DNA from: Astragalus membranaceus
Lineage: Eukaryota; Streptophyta; Magnoliopsida; Fabales; Fabaceae
DNA: 64,000 nt
Direction: 5' to 3'
Assembly (NCBI GenBank): GCA_039519185.1
Contig: CM076846.1
Span: forward strand, 223,994,659 to 224,058,658
Shown here: positions 24,350 through 35,936 of the stretch, piece after piece
Numbering within the stretch: the stretch's first letter is position 1
Layout of the letters: each line of letters opens with the position of its first letter
Notes under the pieces: generated by a model
What the model saw: only the letters and a program-made list of their open reading frames with translations
The model's database searches: none
What the model was told of the DNA's origin: nothing
Program-made: the position numbers and the translations under genes

Positions 24350-26368
24350 CATTAAATGTTACTAGCACCAAATGATCCACTTGCATCCATTGGAGAATGA
24401 GGCTCACTTGCACGATCACTTGCCTGAAATAACAAAAGAAAAATTGACTAACTTCAAATATCAAAAATCAAAGTAAAAAAGAACTAAATATCAGCTTGTG
24501 CATCAGGATTTCTATAAACTACAACCGGGATTTCTATTTACAATCCTATCAATTACTACCTTTCGCAGCAGTCCTACATCAGTCCATGCTGAGGCATATA
24601 CTATTTAATGTCCACATAACATTCTAACCATGCCTATTAATTCAAACTTCTAACCATAAATGAGTTTCAGAGGAGCTCTGCATGCAGATATTTAAATTTA
24701 AATGTAGATATTGCATCATGAGAGTAAATTGATCTGCAAGAATACTGGGAGCAATAGATAAATTCTCAGCAGCTCATCTTTCATGCCTGTACACTAGCAA
24801 ACTCATTTTCATTTTAAAGGGGACATCAATTTCCCTTGAAAAACGATGTAACCAAGAAATATAACTAAGTTTATGGCAGGAATAGAACAAAGAGACAATA
24901 TATCTTCACAAGAGAGGTGGCTTTGAAATCAAAGGGAAGTGAACAAATTAATAGCAGGGCAAGCTCTATCTAGGAAGTATCCAAGAAAATTTTAGGCTTT
25001 TAGCAAACGTATATGATGTAATTAAGCTTCATCAAAATGCTTTGCTACATGTTCATATTACCCCTGAGTCCTGACCTGACTCTTCTTGTACATATTAATT
25101 AATTCATTTTTTCCAGAGATAGATCTCTTATAGTTTGCCAGAAACTCTTCAATATCTACTTCAATGACCTAATACTTTACAAAGCTACACAAATTGAAAA
25201 CAAGCATAATACAAGGCACCAGGAGCAAGCAAATAGCATGTTTGGATCGACTATTTAGAGTTAATCAAATTGACTATAGTAGAAACAACTAATACATAAG
25301 TCATTAAGTAAATAAATGCCAACAAAACAGACTTGTATTGCATACTTCACTTCAAAACAAGAATAAAAAATGATAAGGAGGTGTTCTTACAACTCATTCA
25401 TCTTGGTATCATATTGATGAGCATCAAGATGTAAATCCTTTGGTGCAACTCCTAACATGACTGCAAGATGAAAAGAAAAAATATCAACACAATTGCTAAG
25501 GCACAAGCATCTTGCATACTATTATTGTTGAACATTTTGAGCAACCAAACAAAAGGATACATTCTTAGAGCAAAATAAATAACACTAAATAACACTATAG
25601 GTGGATCATCATAAATAGTTTGGTACTGGTTGCAAGACTTGATTCAATTTTCACATTAGAAGATCTGTTTCCAGATCTACACATAAAAAGGTACAGAAAC
25701 AGTCACACCTTGCAAATCGTTCAGATCTATGAACAAAAATCGTTCAGATCTCAAAACCTAACAAATCTGAAACAAATCGAGAAGCAAAAGGAGTAGTAAA
25801 AACCTGAAGACTATATTTGATAAACTTGTATACTGTTGTTAGGAGCAAAGCAAAATGATGTAAGCATATTTACCTTGCACGGAAAAGTACGAATGTAGTC
25901 CATTAGCAATTTCAAAGCACTACCTCTTATTTGCCTCTGCGTTTGTGAAATAAACTGTAACAAGTAAAGATTCAAATGAAAATATATCACTTATAAGATC
26001 AGAAGTACCTGCAAGACCAAAGAAAGAAACTTCATCAGGCATATGTCCTCAATTTTCGAAGGACAAAGAATCTGTAAATCAATTCCAAGAGCAGGATAAG
26101 AGTAGATTCCAAGGAAATAGAATAACATAAACTTAAGCAATAAAGTGCACGGGGACTATTTTCAGCAACATTACCATATTTAATTAGCTATGCCTAACTC
26201 AACTTCAAGTAATAATCAAATAGGCATCGAATGGAATATGTAGTTAAATGATACTCACATCCATGATAACCACAGCTTGGCGTATCAGGCTATAGCAATT
26301 TTGATCAACATACATACGCGTTTTTCGACCTGCCAAAATCACCCTTTGGAGTTCAGACTTGAATGTTG
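24350..26368 (-). pseudogene. captured host-gene exons, family not recognised
   Basis: On the minus strand three consecutive exons have GT-AG borders and consistent phase: 26259-26368 (contains SELQRVILAGRKTRMYVDQ), 26009-26071 (ILCPSKIEDICLMKFLSLV) and about 25878-25958 (RQIRGSALKLLMDYIRTF). A fourth (about 25408-25460, MLGVAPKDLHLDAHQYDTK) and a last one ending at a stop near 24350 (SPMDASGSFGASN) follow. The phase into the fourth exon is off by one base. The exon-intron layout and non-repetitive protein wording look like an ordinary plant gene captured by the transposon. I do not recognise the family. Confidence 0.6.
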
Positions 26369-27319
26369 CTGAAAATGTAAGAAAGCAAACATTTAAACAA
26401 CTCATAGCCTTCACTCATGACTCACCCACATAATTCATGACTATATCACCTGATCTTCAAGAATATATACAATATCATCTAAAAATTCTTCAATATATTA
26501 GCACAAACTCAATTTGTAGTACCCAGAAGACAATGGCAGGGGGCTAGTAATGTATGAAGAGTGAAGACAGCGAATCTATCAAAAATACTTGTTCAAAAAA
26601 ATAGCCTGCACCCTTAACCTCTAAAAGACCCCTATTGACAGAAGGGATCATAAGTCATAAGAAGTTTTTTGGGACAAAAGGTCAGTTATTAATGAACTGA
26701 TCTGTAATACTTTTTCCAACATTCATCTTTTATCTTATCCCTTCTCCCTCTCTTTATTTGACTTGCATAAACTAGTCCAATCTGCACATAGCCACATGTA
26801 ATATTCTCAGGATCATTCCTTCAATTAAAAGAATAACATACCCCAATCTAAAAAAAATCGTGCTCAATGTACACTACAATAAGACGACAACGACAATAAG
26901 CAGACAATAAGCAACGGCGACAGCAATAAAAGACACGACTGCTACGGCAACGAAACGAGGCAGGTTTATACCACAATGAATAATCAAACACCACAAAATC
27001 CGATAATCAAATAACAAAAAACTCAGAATCACAAAATCAATCTGCAAAAAAGGAAGCCACTGATTTATACCACTAATACTGTATTTATATCACTAATTTA
27101 TACCATTAAACATAGAGTCACTGATTTATACAACAATTCCAGTAATTATATCACACAATCAAAACAAATAAGTAAGCCAAGACCTTTACCTCAGAATAGA
27201 AGAAGTTGAAGGCGCACTCAAAGTTCATTTTCGTTGCCAAGACGCACAATAGAAGTTCCTTTTCTGGAAAGAGACACGACAATAAGATACGGCAACCCAC
27301 TATGTTCGCGAGAGGGTTT

Positions 27320-27500
27320 CTGGTAAGGAATTCGCGAAAGGGTTTCGCGAGAGGGTTTCTGGAAAGGGATTCGCGAGAGGGTTCTGGAAAAGGAGGGTTT
27401 TTTATTCTGTTAAACGAGATAGGGGAAAGGGGAAAGGGTTTTGCGACTGAGAAGATACGGTTTCATAAGGGTTTTGCGACTGAGAAGATACGGTTTCATT
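27320..27500 (+). repeat. short direct repeats in CACTA-I
   Basis: TTCGCGAGAGGGTTTCTGG-like words recur about four times at 27307-27385. A 30-bp segment with GGGTTTTGCGACTGAGAAG occurs twice (27436 and 27469). Confidence 0.7.
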
Positions 27501-27524
27501 CTTGAGAAATTGAAGTGAGAGAGG

Positions 27525-27728
27525 CGAAGTGAGGAGATGGGGGCGAAGTGAGGAGATGGAGGCGAGAGAGGCGGAGTGAGGAGATGGAGGCGAGAGAAGC
27601 GGAGTGAGGAGATGGAGGCGAGAGAGGCGGAGTGAGGAGATGGAGGCGAGAGAGGCGGAGTGAGGAGATGGAGGCGAGAGAAGCGGAGTGAGGAGATGGC
27701 GAGAGAGGCGGAGTGAGGAGATGAGGCT
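27525..27728 (+). repeat. 28-bp minisatellite in CACTA-I
   Basis: About seven copies of a 28-bp purine-rich unit (GGAGATGGAGGCGAGAGAGG plus CGGAGTGA), some truncated. The unit length is not a multiple of three, so the minus-strand ORF across it is a by-product. Confidence 0.88.
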
Positions 27729-28038
27729 GAGAAGAGAGAAAGGTTTTTACGAATTGAATTTTAGGGAAATGGTTCGACTGAAACTGGAGTGTGAAAGTGA
27801 AGAGGGAAACGTTTTCTTTTTTTGTTTTTTTACGATTAGTGGGGGTTTTTCTTGACAATCAGTGGGGGTTTTAAACCTCCGTAAATTGAAACGAAATTTT
27901 TAACTAGATAGACGAGAAGTTCCTTTTTAATGTTAAACTGATGGGGTTTTTAAAACCTCCGCAAAAAAAACCCCCGCTATTTGATCCGTTTTTTGTAGTG
28001 CCGCCCGAAGCCGCCCAATGGTCGGCCCTACCGAGATC

Positions 28039-28150
28039 AGATGGGCAGCACGTCATAGAACCTGAAAAAGTATCACTATTCTTCTTTCCTTTTGCTGTCC
28101 TCGTCAAGAAGCGAATAATAAGAAGCCTGGGGGGATTGATGCAAATTGCA

Positions 28151-28228
<78 letters not shown>

Positions 28229-29423
28229 TGCCATTTGGGGGTGTTATTCCTGTCTTGGCACAGGCAGCATCAATTCTACATCATCATCATCTCGTGCAGA
28301 ATCCACTGATTTATTGAAAGCAGCTATAGCTAGCAAGCCCACTAAACCCAACTTTTGTTCTATCCGCCAAAATTTTATCCAAATGCATGAGCCAAGATCC
28401 TTTTTAGCAAACCTAGAAAACGAAATGACCAAATAATCATAATTGGGCCACCATCAAAGACATGATACAAATCAACAAAAGTAACGCCCCTCTCGCCCCT
28501 CTCGACATTTCTCGACAGAGGATATATACCATATATTAATATTATTATATCTTATATTGGCTGCTACCTTATGTCCCCCTCTCATGATTCATCAGATGTT
28601 GCTCTTACGTACTTTTTGTGTCTCTCTCTTGTCCTTGTTTTGCATCCAAATGCATGCAGCGCTGTTGTTAGCATTTTCCAAAGATTATATACGGGAAAAG
28701 TGGATACAATATTTAATATGCTCCGGCTATATCTTTTTCAACATTAAGTGATGTCTATACTCATCACACGCACTATATATAGGTACCGTTTGCACCATAT
28801 ATAGGTATCGTTTGGATAGAGTTTATTTCAAGCTTATGAAAAACAACTTATTCAAATAAATTTTATGTAAATAAATAAGCTTTTATGTATTATATTCATT
28901 AGTTTGTCAATGTAGATTATGGAAAAACAACTTATAGAGATATAACTTTTGTTAGTGAGAATTTATGAATTAACATAAAAACTTATTTATCTCCATAAGT
29001 TGTTTTCATAAGCTCAAAAATAAGCTCATTAAAATGGGCCCATAATCCGATCGGCGATGCTATTCGGTACAAATAGATCCGGTAAGAAATGTCAGAAATG
29101 AACTATTTAACGTTGGGCTTTATAAAAATACAGATCCCTCCACGGATGATGGAAAACGGTATTTACACTACGTCGTACGTTTCTTTTCGTACTAACTAGC
29201 TTTATTGATAATCCGATGCTTGACTAAGTTCGATATGTCACTTTTACTTTTATCTGTTGTTCCGGACTGGGCCGATGGCCCAATCCTTACAATGGGCCCA
29301 AACCGGCCCACTTTGCTACAGCTCAACTCGCCAGGAACGCACCAAAGGCGTAGGAATCACAATCAACAGCCAAGATCGACTCGGCTAATCCTACGGCTTA
29401 GGGACGTCGCCTCGCTCTATAAA
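28039..29423. other. intergenic DNA with TA microsatellite and one MITE
   Basis: A long (TA)n run occupies 28154-28226. Apart from the MITE at about 28806-29030, no gene or RNA is supported. Confidence 0.4.
28806..29030. mobile_element. MITE with complementary ends
   Basis: The left part carries AAGCTTATGAAAAACAACTTA and the right part TAAGTTGTTTTCATAAGCT, nearly perfect complements. The body is AT-rich and non-coding. The CGTTTGGATA start resembles MITEs common in legumes. The TSD is not clear. Confidence 0.6.
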
Positions 29424-29953
29424 CACTACAAAAAATGCTTTATTAGCGACGAAAAATTAGCGAGGGAACTAAAATCCGTCGCTAATGTTTAAGTAGCGAG
29501 GGATTTTAGCGAGGGAACCAAAATCTGTCGCTAATAATGACGAAGGCGCGCTTTTTTTAACAAAAAATTTAAATTCCGTCGCTAAATTTAAAATCCGTCG
29601 CAAAAAAATCCGTCGCTAATGCTGACGTGACCGTTGCGCAGACCTTGGAATGCGTAAAATTCTGAATCCGTCGCTAATTTCCGTCGCAAAAAATCCATCG
29701 CTAATTCCTTGGAAATTGCACCATTTTAAAATCCGTCGCTAATTTGAATTTCCGTCGCTAAATTTCCGTCCCTAATTCTAATTTTTTTTATTAAACCGAA
29801 TCCTCCTCACTTCTTCTCTCTTCTCGTCTTCTTTTCTTTTCTCACTTCACTCTCTTTCTCCCTTACTCTCCTCTCTCTCTACCCAAACCCACCCTACACC
29901 ACCACACCACCACCACCACCACATCATAGCTCCTCTCATCCTCACACTTCTCT

Positions 29954-29984
<31 letters not shown>

Positions 29985-30211
29985 AACCCTCTTCCCATAT
30001 TTCACCTCCACCACCACTACCACCACAAAATTAACTTCCACCCTCACTCCTCTCTCTAACCATACCCCTCTCTCTCTATACACAAACTCATTCCCATATT
30101 TCACCACCACCACCACTACCACTTCAAAATTAACTTCCACCCTCACTCCTCTCTCTCTCTCTCTGTAACCGTCTCTCTCTCTCTACACAAACTCCTTCCC
30201 ATATTTCACCA
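29424..30211 (+). mobile_element. left part of CACTA-III
   Basis: It begins CACTACAAAAAATGC and carries many copies of ATCCGTCGCTAAT and its complement (29440-29770), a typical CACTA subterminal array. A pyrimidine-rich leader-like region follows and is cut at 30211 by CACTA-II. The right end is not in the window. Confidence 0.75.
29965..30211 (+). repeat. tandem CT/CCA-rich repeat of about 110 bp, 2.5 copies
   Basis: Each copy runs TCTACACAAACTC, CCCATATTTCACCACCACC, AAAATTAACTTCCACCCTCA, then CT dinucleotides. The third copy is cut by the CACTA-II insertion. Confidence 0.8.
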
Positions 30212-30432
30212 CACTAGTGGAAAAAATGCCTTTTATAACTGTCATTTATATCGCTTAAAAACTGCCTGATATTAAAAGTGACGCGGTGGCAGTTTCGTAA
30301 TTAAAATTACAATTTTTATATCGGTTGACACTGGAACCGATATAAAAAGTGCAAAAATCATCTTTCATATCGGTTCCCTTGCATAACCGTTATAGAAAGT
30401 CCAAAAATTTTGGCTTCCATAACGGGTCACAA

Positions 30433-33326
30433 CAAGGTTGTCAGAATCGAGATTCTAGGTAGCATCGGAGAGGGGTCACAAGATCGTGAATCGATGAATC
30501 GTAACACGAATCATAAGATTCTACCAATTTTTCAAAAACATATATCTAAGCATAAGGATTCATATATATGTCTACAAAACAACATATATTTCATAATCAT
30601 TCAAAATTAAAACTCACATTCAGTACCAAATCCATAACACCAAAATTAAAACAAAAGCATAAGCAACTCAAAGTCTCAAAGATCAAATATTTCATAATCA
30701 TTCAAGGGATTGTGACTTCCATCATCTTCATCTTCATCCTCATCTTTGCCTTCTTCATGTTCATCATCCAAATTCTCAATAACTTGAACATCCTCATCCC
30801 CTCTATCCAAATTCTCAATAACTTGAACATAATCTCCTCCCAAGTCTTCATCCAAAGCTTCAGTACCTCCATCTTCTTCATTCATAACCCAATCATCATC
30901 GGATTCAATGTCAGCAAAGTCCATCTCATGTGTTTTTCTAGCTTTCTTTTTTTGGGACAATTTTGAATTAGCCATGACAAATACGACATCATTCATCGTT
31001 TGTTGCTTCAAACGATTTCTTCGTTTAGTATGAGCCATTTCAAAGGCACTCCAGTTCCGCTCACATCTCGATGAGCTACATGTCAAGCTTAAAATGCGAA
31101 TTGCAAATCTTTGGAGTTCTGGACACTCAATACCAAAAGAATCCCACCAATCTGCCGGAGAAGTTTTTTCAATGGTGTTTTTGGCCAATGGTGTACCAAA
31201 ATACCCTCTTTGTTTCTTGAATTCTTGAAGTTGGATACTAATCATAGATTGTTCTTGAGGATCAACAATCATTCTTGTTAAACAATCCATTAAGCCTTTT
31301 TGGACCTCAATATCAGCTTTAAACCTTGGACCATAATGCATTTGAGGGTTAAGGAAATAGGCCGCAGCATGCAAAGGCCTATGGAGCATTTTGTCCCATC
31401 TATTATCAATTATCTTCCATATAGGCATGTAACTATAAATCAATGCAAATTGAGTTAATAAACAGTTTTGAAACAAAATTACCTTTTTTTGACACCATTA
31501 AAGGCCTTTTGTATCTCCTCTTTTGCTTGGTCCATTGCTTCGTAGATGAATCCCATGGCTGGTTTGGTATCACCATCAACCAAACGAAGCACTTTAATAA
31601 GAGGAGTCGCTCCCCTCAAGCAAATAACAATGTTCTTCCAAAACTTGTTATCTAAAACCATATCTTCAAGATCTTTCCCTTCTTGTGTCTTTGCATGTTT
31701 GGTGGCCTTCCATTCGGTGGAAGTAAACATTCTTATAAGAGCTTCCTTCTTCTCATGCAAGCACCCTAACGTAAGGTAGGATGTTGCAAATCGTGTTGCC
31801 CCGGGTCTAATCAAATCGCTATTTTTTGTGAAATTATGCAAAAGAGAAATTAGGGAAGTTTTTTGATAAATGAAAGTTGTAAGTTTTTTACCCCTGGGAA
31901 TCGTCTCCCCATGAACCGGCATCTTTTCCAGGTCCTCGAGCATCAGATCAAGACAATGTGCCGCACATGGTGTCCAATACATTTTTTTCCTCTTTAGCAT
32001 CAACATCTCACCAGCAGCTTTGTAATTTGCTGCATTGTCAGTTACTATCTGAATCACATTATCTTCTCCTACCTCTTGAACAACTGCATCGATAATCTCG
32101 AAAATTTTATCAGTCGTTTTGGTTATTTTTGAAGCATCAACTGACTTCAAAAAAACCGTACCCTTGGGACTATTCACCAAGAAATTCAGAATTGTTCTCC
32201 TCCTCCTATCGGTCCATCCATCTGTCATTATAGTGCATCCGGTTGCCTTCCATTCAGCCCTATGATCTTCCAAGGACTCATGTGTCAACTTCATTTCCTC
32301 TTTCAGTAACTTCACCCTAATATTATTATAAGATGGGGGCTTAAACCCATTACCATGTTGTGCAATCTTATCACACATAATGCCGAACTCTTCACTCTTA
32401 ACCACATTGAATGGTATGGCATTGTTATAAAAAAATCTTGCAACTGCCCGCCATGCATCATCTCTCAAGCTCTTTTTTAACACAGCGTTGATGGTGGGTT
32501 GTGAGCTAAAACACCTCTTCTTAAATATATTCTCAGTTTCTTTCTCCATATGCTCATCCTCCACTTCTTTGTTTGTTTTCTTGATTAAATTTTGTTGCAA
32601 ATTAGTAACAATTTTGAGCATCTCGTGCTTGACTGCTTCAGGGACAACCCTACATGATCCCACGTCTTTTTGAGTGCCTGTTAAGTGATGTTTCAATCGG
32701 TAGACACCTCCAGATTGAATAACCTTATGGCAATACTTGCACTGAATTCTTTTGGTATCGCTATCAATAGCAATACCATGATTCCATGCTACATCACTTC
32801 GGTTACCTGCTGTGTTTTTTGGGAGTATTTTTTTCGTGGTGCAGGTGGGGCAGGAGCAGCACCAACAGCAGAGGGTCCAACACCAGCCATGGAAGTGAGA
32901 TCGAGAGAGGAGGTGCGTGAATGAATGGAGAAAATTGAATGAGGAAAACAGAGTATAAAACAGGGGAAAAGGTGCGTGAATGAATGGAGAAATGAGGAAA
33001 ACAGAGTATAATTTTGGTTTCTGCGTGAATGAGGAAAACAGAGGAGGTTGCGTGAATGTGGTTTCTGAGTTTCCAAATAAATAGGCTTCACGCTGGACGA
33101 AACCGGGTCGCGCGCTACTGAACCGAGCCACGGATCTAACCCGGAAAATCGAACGCCTTTTCCAAATCGTTCAACATCGCCGATACCACCGATTCCACGA
33201 TTTCTCATGGCGATTCTACGCGAGTTGATGAATTTGCGATTCTGCCATGAATCAAGCACGGAGATGGCATGCAGAGTCGCAGAATTGTGCGATATTACGA
33301 GTTGCATCGCGATTCTGACAACCTTG
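30433..33326 (-). mobile_element. hAT transposon, 2894 bp, with transposase
   Basis: The inverted ends CAAGGTTGTCAGAATCG match exactly, and the 8-bp TSD GGTCACAA is perfect (30425-30432 and 33327-33334). The transposase lies on the minus strand and covers most of the element, so it is close to an autonomous copy. It is inserted in the left subterminal region of CACTA-II. Confidence 0.93.
30676..32890 (-). pseudogene. hAT transposase (DUF659 type), nearly intact
   Basis: On the minus strand the likely ATG is at 32890 (MAGVGPSAVGAAP), but a frame change within an A-rich stretch near 32825-32800 separates it from the body. The body has a BED-like finger (CKYCHKVIQSGGVYRLKHHL), the DUF659 region (TGCTIMTDGWTD, VTDNAANYKAAGEML, WTPCAAHCLDLMLED) and an Ala/Asn-rich core. 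A 50-bp GT-AG intron (31433-31482) restores the frame exactly into PIWKIIDNRWDKMLHRPLHA. The hAT dimerisation domain follows (ADWWDSFG, LSLTCSSSRCERNWSAFE). An acidic tail ends at 30676. A 50-bp intron is unusually short for a plant. Apart from the N-terminal shift the protein is open throughout. Confidence 0.82.
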
Positions 33327-33334
33327 GGTCACAA

Positions 33335-33741
33335 AACCACCCGTTATAGAAACCAAAAAAATTAGGCTTTTACAATTAGTTGCATCTCACTCTCGCGTGT
33401 CTTTCCTCAGTATCACTCCCACACTGTCCTCACACTCAATCACCTACGCCTTTCTCTCAACCAACACTGCCCTCACCTCCGCCGGCCACTCCACTCCATG
33501 CCTTCGTGCTCACCTCCGCGTCACGTTCGCCGTCGTGCTCACCTCCAACCACTACGCCGCCGTAAAGGATCTCTCATTTATCTCTTCCTCTGAAATGGCT
33601 TGAAAAAACCCTAGAATCTCTCTCTTTCTCTTCAACTAGCAGATGGAACTATGGAGGCATAGAAATCGCAATCTCTGAAATTGCTCAAAATCCAAATCGC
33701 AATCTCTCTCTCTCTCTGTACAGGTATGTGCTTCAATCGCT
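33335..33741 (+). other. CACTA-II leader region
   Basis: The CACTA-II subterminal wording resumes after the hAT (ACCCGTTATAGAAACC). A C-rich leader-like stretch (33380-33600) and CT repeats follow, up to the first captured gene fragment. It may be captured 5' UTR or promoter DNA. No domain is seen in the small ORFs. Confidence 0.4.
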
Positions 33742-33898
33742 ATGTTAGATCCGCCGAAAAGAATGAAGGCGGCGTTGGCAGTGTAACTGCTAAATCCGCC
33801 GAAAAGAACGAAGGTGGCGATGGCGGTGACAAGGACGACCTTGTTCTTCAAGACACCTTCGCTCAAGAAACCGCTGTTATGGATGAAGACCCCAATAT
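33742..33898 (+). pseudogene. Hep59/TLS1-like (C9orf78 family) gene fragment
   Basis: A single exon ends with KDDLVLQDTFAQETAVMDEDP and a GT donor (GTATGTG) right after AATAT. This block is the conserved core of the Hep_59 family of spliceosome-associated proteins; identification is from memory. Upstream, a short motif (SAEKNEGG) is duplicated in tandem. The rest of the gene is missing; after a 170-bp intron-like stretch the sequence passes into a CAT exon. It is the first of four captured fragments, all in the same orientation. Confidence 0.65.
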
Positions 33899-34071
33899 GT
33901 ATGTGTATATTTTGTGTTTGTGCTGAGGTTATAGAATTTGTATTTTGATATCTTGAATCTTGATCTTGAAGTTTAACTAAAAGTCTATTAAACTTTCATT
34001 GCCATTTACTTGGAACAAAGATTACATTATTGTCAATTGAGAGTTGAAAATTTTGGACACTATATTTCCAG

Positions 34072-34231
34072 AGTTGCTTGGTTGATTGGCTGGGCCTTAC
34101 TACTGGAATATGGAATTGGTGGAGCTACTGTTGCCCGGGGCATTACGCCCAATTTGGTAAGATTTTATTTTTAATTTTTAGTCCCTCAATAGATCCAACA
34201 ATTTCAGATTGATTCATATTTGGTGTGTGTG

Positions 34232-34317
<86 letters not shown>

Positions 34318-35161
34318 GTGGTATTTCTTTTTATCTCAGTATTTATTGGAGTGATTTTGTCACTCATCATCAATTCCTTTGGAGATATGGTTTATCTGGT
34401 GAAAGACAATGTTAAATATTTTTTTTTTCTGTTTTCAATTTTCTATTGGATGCACGTTGTTGATATCAAATATATATTTCTCTGATTAGGGTGCACTTAT
34501 TGGAGGCATGAACAATTGGCCAAGCTTTTTATCCTATCAGCACATTCCTGGGATTAATAGCAGCAATTATGATATTTCTTGTAACTGGACTCCTATGTAC
34601 TGGAATCAAAGAGGTAGAAATTTCTATTACCAACTTCTTCAACTTTATTCATTTAAAATTTCCACATCAGTTTCTATATTTCTTGTAATATACACTTTGA
34701 GAGAGTTCCTTTAATTTGAAATTGAATATTTGTATGCAGAGTACAGTGGTACAAAGTATAGTCACATCAGTGAATGTATGTGTTTTGATGTTTGTCATAG
34801 TAGTTGGTGGTTACTTGGGATTCAAATCTGGTTGGGTTGGATATGAACTTCCAACAAGGTACTTTACATCTTTCTTTTGCACTATACACCGTATGTATGT
34901 TTGGTCGTGCAATCTTGACTATTGGATCAAGATCAGATAGTTCATGTTCCGACTTTAGGATATTAGGTCCAAAATGCAAAAGTCGAAACATGAGTTGTCT
35001 GATCTTGATTACCATCCATATTGGTGATGGCGTGAATGTAGGAAATCCATTCAAGGCACTATTCTAGTTACTGAATAAAACTTGTCTCTTGTTTTGGTAA
35101 TAGGTATTTTCCCTTTGGAGTAGATGGCATGATTGCTGGTTCTGCAACAGCATTTTTTGCA
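34072..35161 (+). pseudogene. cationic amino acid transporter (CAT) fragment, upstream exons
   Basis: Exons with GT-AG borders: 34072-34156 (WLIGWALLLEYGIGGATVAR), 34490-34613, 34740-34858 (VVQSIVTSVNVCVLM, GFKSGWVGYELPTR) and 35104-35161 (FPFGVDGMIAGSA). They encode membrane helices of a plant CAT (APC superfamily). The second exon has a deletion and frame change: it starts GALIGGMNNWPSF and resumes as IFLVTGLLCTGIKE in another frame. The fourth ends FFA followed by a stop, exactly at the start of the tandem array, where the YIGF...STAEE part of the family is missing. The N- and C-terminal thirds are absent, so no transporter can be made. Confidence 0.85.
34222..34315 (+). repeat. TG/TA microsatellite in CAT intron
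   Basis: A (TG)n run of about 19 bp is followed by a long (TA)n run. Confidence 0.95.
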
Positions 35162-35283
35162 TAGCCTAGAATCAATTCCCGTTACTTTCAAGATTAAAAA
35201 ATGTCATTTTCTTTACATGTTTAGTACATAAAAGAATGTTCAAATCAAACTTCCTAATGATGTTTTCTCACTTTGATGAATAG

Positions 35284-35781
35284 GTGAAAAATCCTCAAAG
35301 AGATTTGCCACTAGGAATTGGTGCTTCACTGTTTGTATGTTGTGGATTGTATATGATGGTCTCCATTGTAGTTGTTGGTTTAGTACCTTATTATGCTATC
35401 AATCCTGACACCCCTATTTCATCTGCGTTTGCTGACAACGGAATGCAATGGGCCGCGTAAGTTGTATAAATTTTTTACAACTCTATTCACATTAAGATTC
35501 TTCATAAAGCTTGAAATTAAAATAGATAAGTTTGTCCTTAAACTATGGTTTGGATTTTTCCACTGTAAACATAAATAAGTATATGATGTAGTTTAGAAAA
35601 TAATTTTTCCTAACTGTGAATGCAGATACATTATAAATGCTGGGGCTTTTACAGCACTATGTTCATCATTGTTGGGTGGAACATTGCCACAGGTAAATTA
35701 ATTGGAACGCTTTTAGTATTGAATTTTTCAAGTTAAATAATTCATATGTTTTCTTTAATGTGTATCAGCCAAGAATATTAG
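35284..35781 (+). pseudogene. CAT transporter fragment, unit 1
   Basis: Exons 35284-35456 (VKNPQRDLPLGIGASLFVCC...), 35626-35692 (NAGAFTALCSSLLGGTLPQ) and a 13-bp start of the next exon (PRIL, from 35769). After that, homology stops at the junction with the GBSS fragment. Splice sites are intact. The exons continue the CAT frame of the upstream fragment, missing only the piece deleted at the array start. Confidence 0.88.
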
Positions 35782-35936
35782 CACCGTGTTCTAATATTCA
35801 ATGCTTTTTCTCAGTTTCTGTGTTCTAATAGCTGTAGTGGTACATAGATATACTAGTTTCAGTTCTATCAGAAAATGGAAAATAAGTTCAATTCTAATGG
35901 AATTTTTCTTTTCTTTTTTTAATTTCAGTGTAAAAA

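Larger units (their letters stand above)
23730..28000 (-). mobile_element. CACTA-I, 4271 bp, carrying host-gene exons
   Basis: The left end CACTACATAAAACAGAACA and the complement of the right end CACTACAAAAAACGGATCA are inverted repeats. The TSD is CCG at 23727-23729 and 28001-28003, the 3 bp expected for CACTA elements. Subterminal GCGGGGGTTTT words recur at both ends (23752-23950 and 27840-27980). Removing it rejoins the surrounding hAT. No transposase is present; the middle holds minus-strand exons of a host-like gene and a GC-rich minisatellite. Confidence 0.88.
21232..28030 (+). mobile_element. non-autonomous hAT element, interrupted by CACTA-I
   Basis: The left end TAGGGGTGATCA and the complement of the right end TAGGGCCGACCA match at 9 of 12 positions. 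The flanks CCCAGATC (21224-21231) and CCGAGATC (28031-28038) form an 8-bp TSD with one mismatch, as in hAT elements. Without the nested CACTA the element is about 2.5 kb. Both subterminal regions carry many CCGAACCCGC-type words in the same orientation. The interior has a 5' region with CAGTGAGTTC/TTCGTTCG repeats, a zinc-finger exon, and 3' repeats, but the catalytic part of the transposase has been deleted. Confidence 0.85.

Noticed and set aside
27496..27858. Minus-strand ORF rich in Ser/Leu/Pro
   Set aside because: It is a reading of the 28-bp minisatellite; the unit length is not a multiple of three and no domain is present.
28146..28436. ORFs running through TA repeats, also at 34209 and 17123
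   Set aside because: Tyr-Ile repeats from dinucleotide microsatellites.
29847..30146. Minus-strand Val/Glu/Arg-rich ORF
   Set aside because: Translation of CT and CCA tandem repeats.
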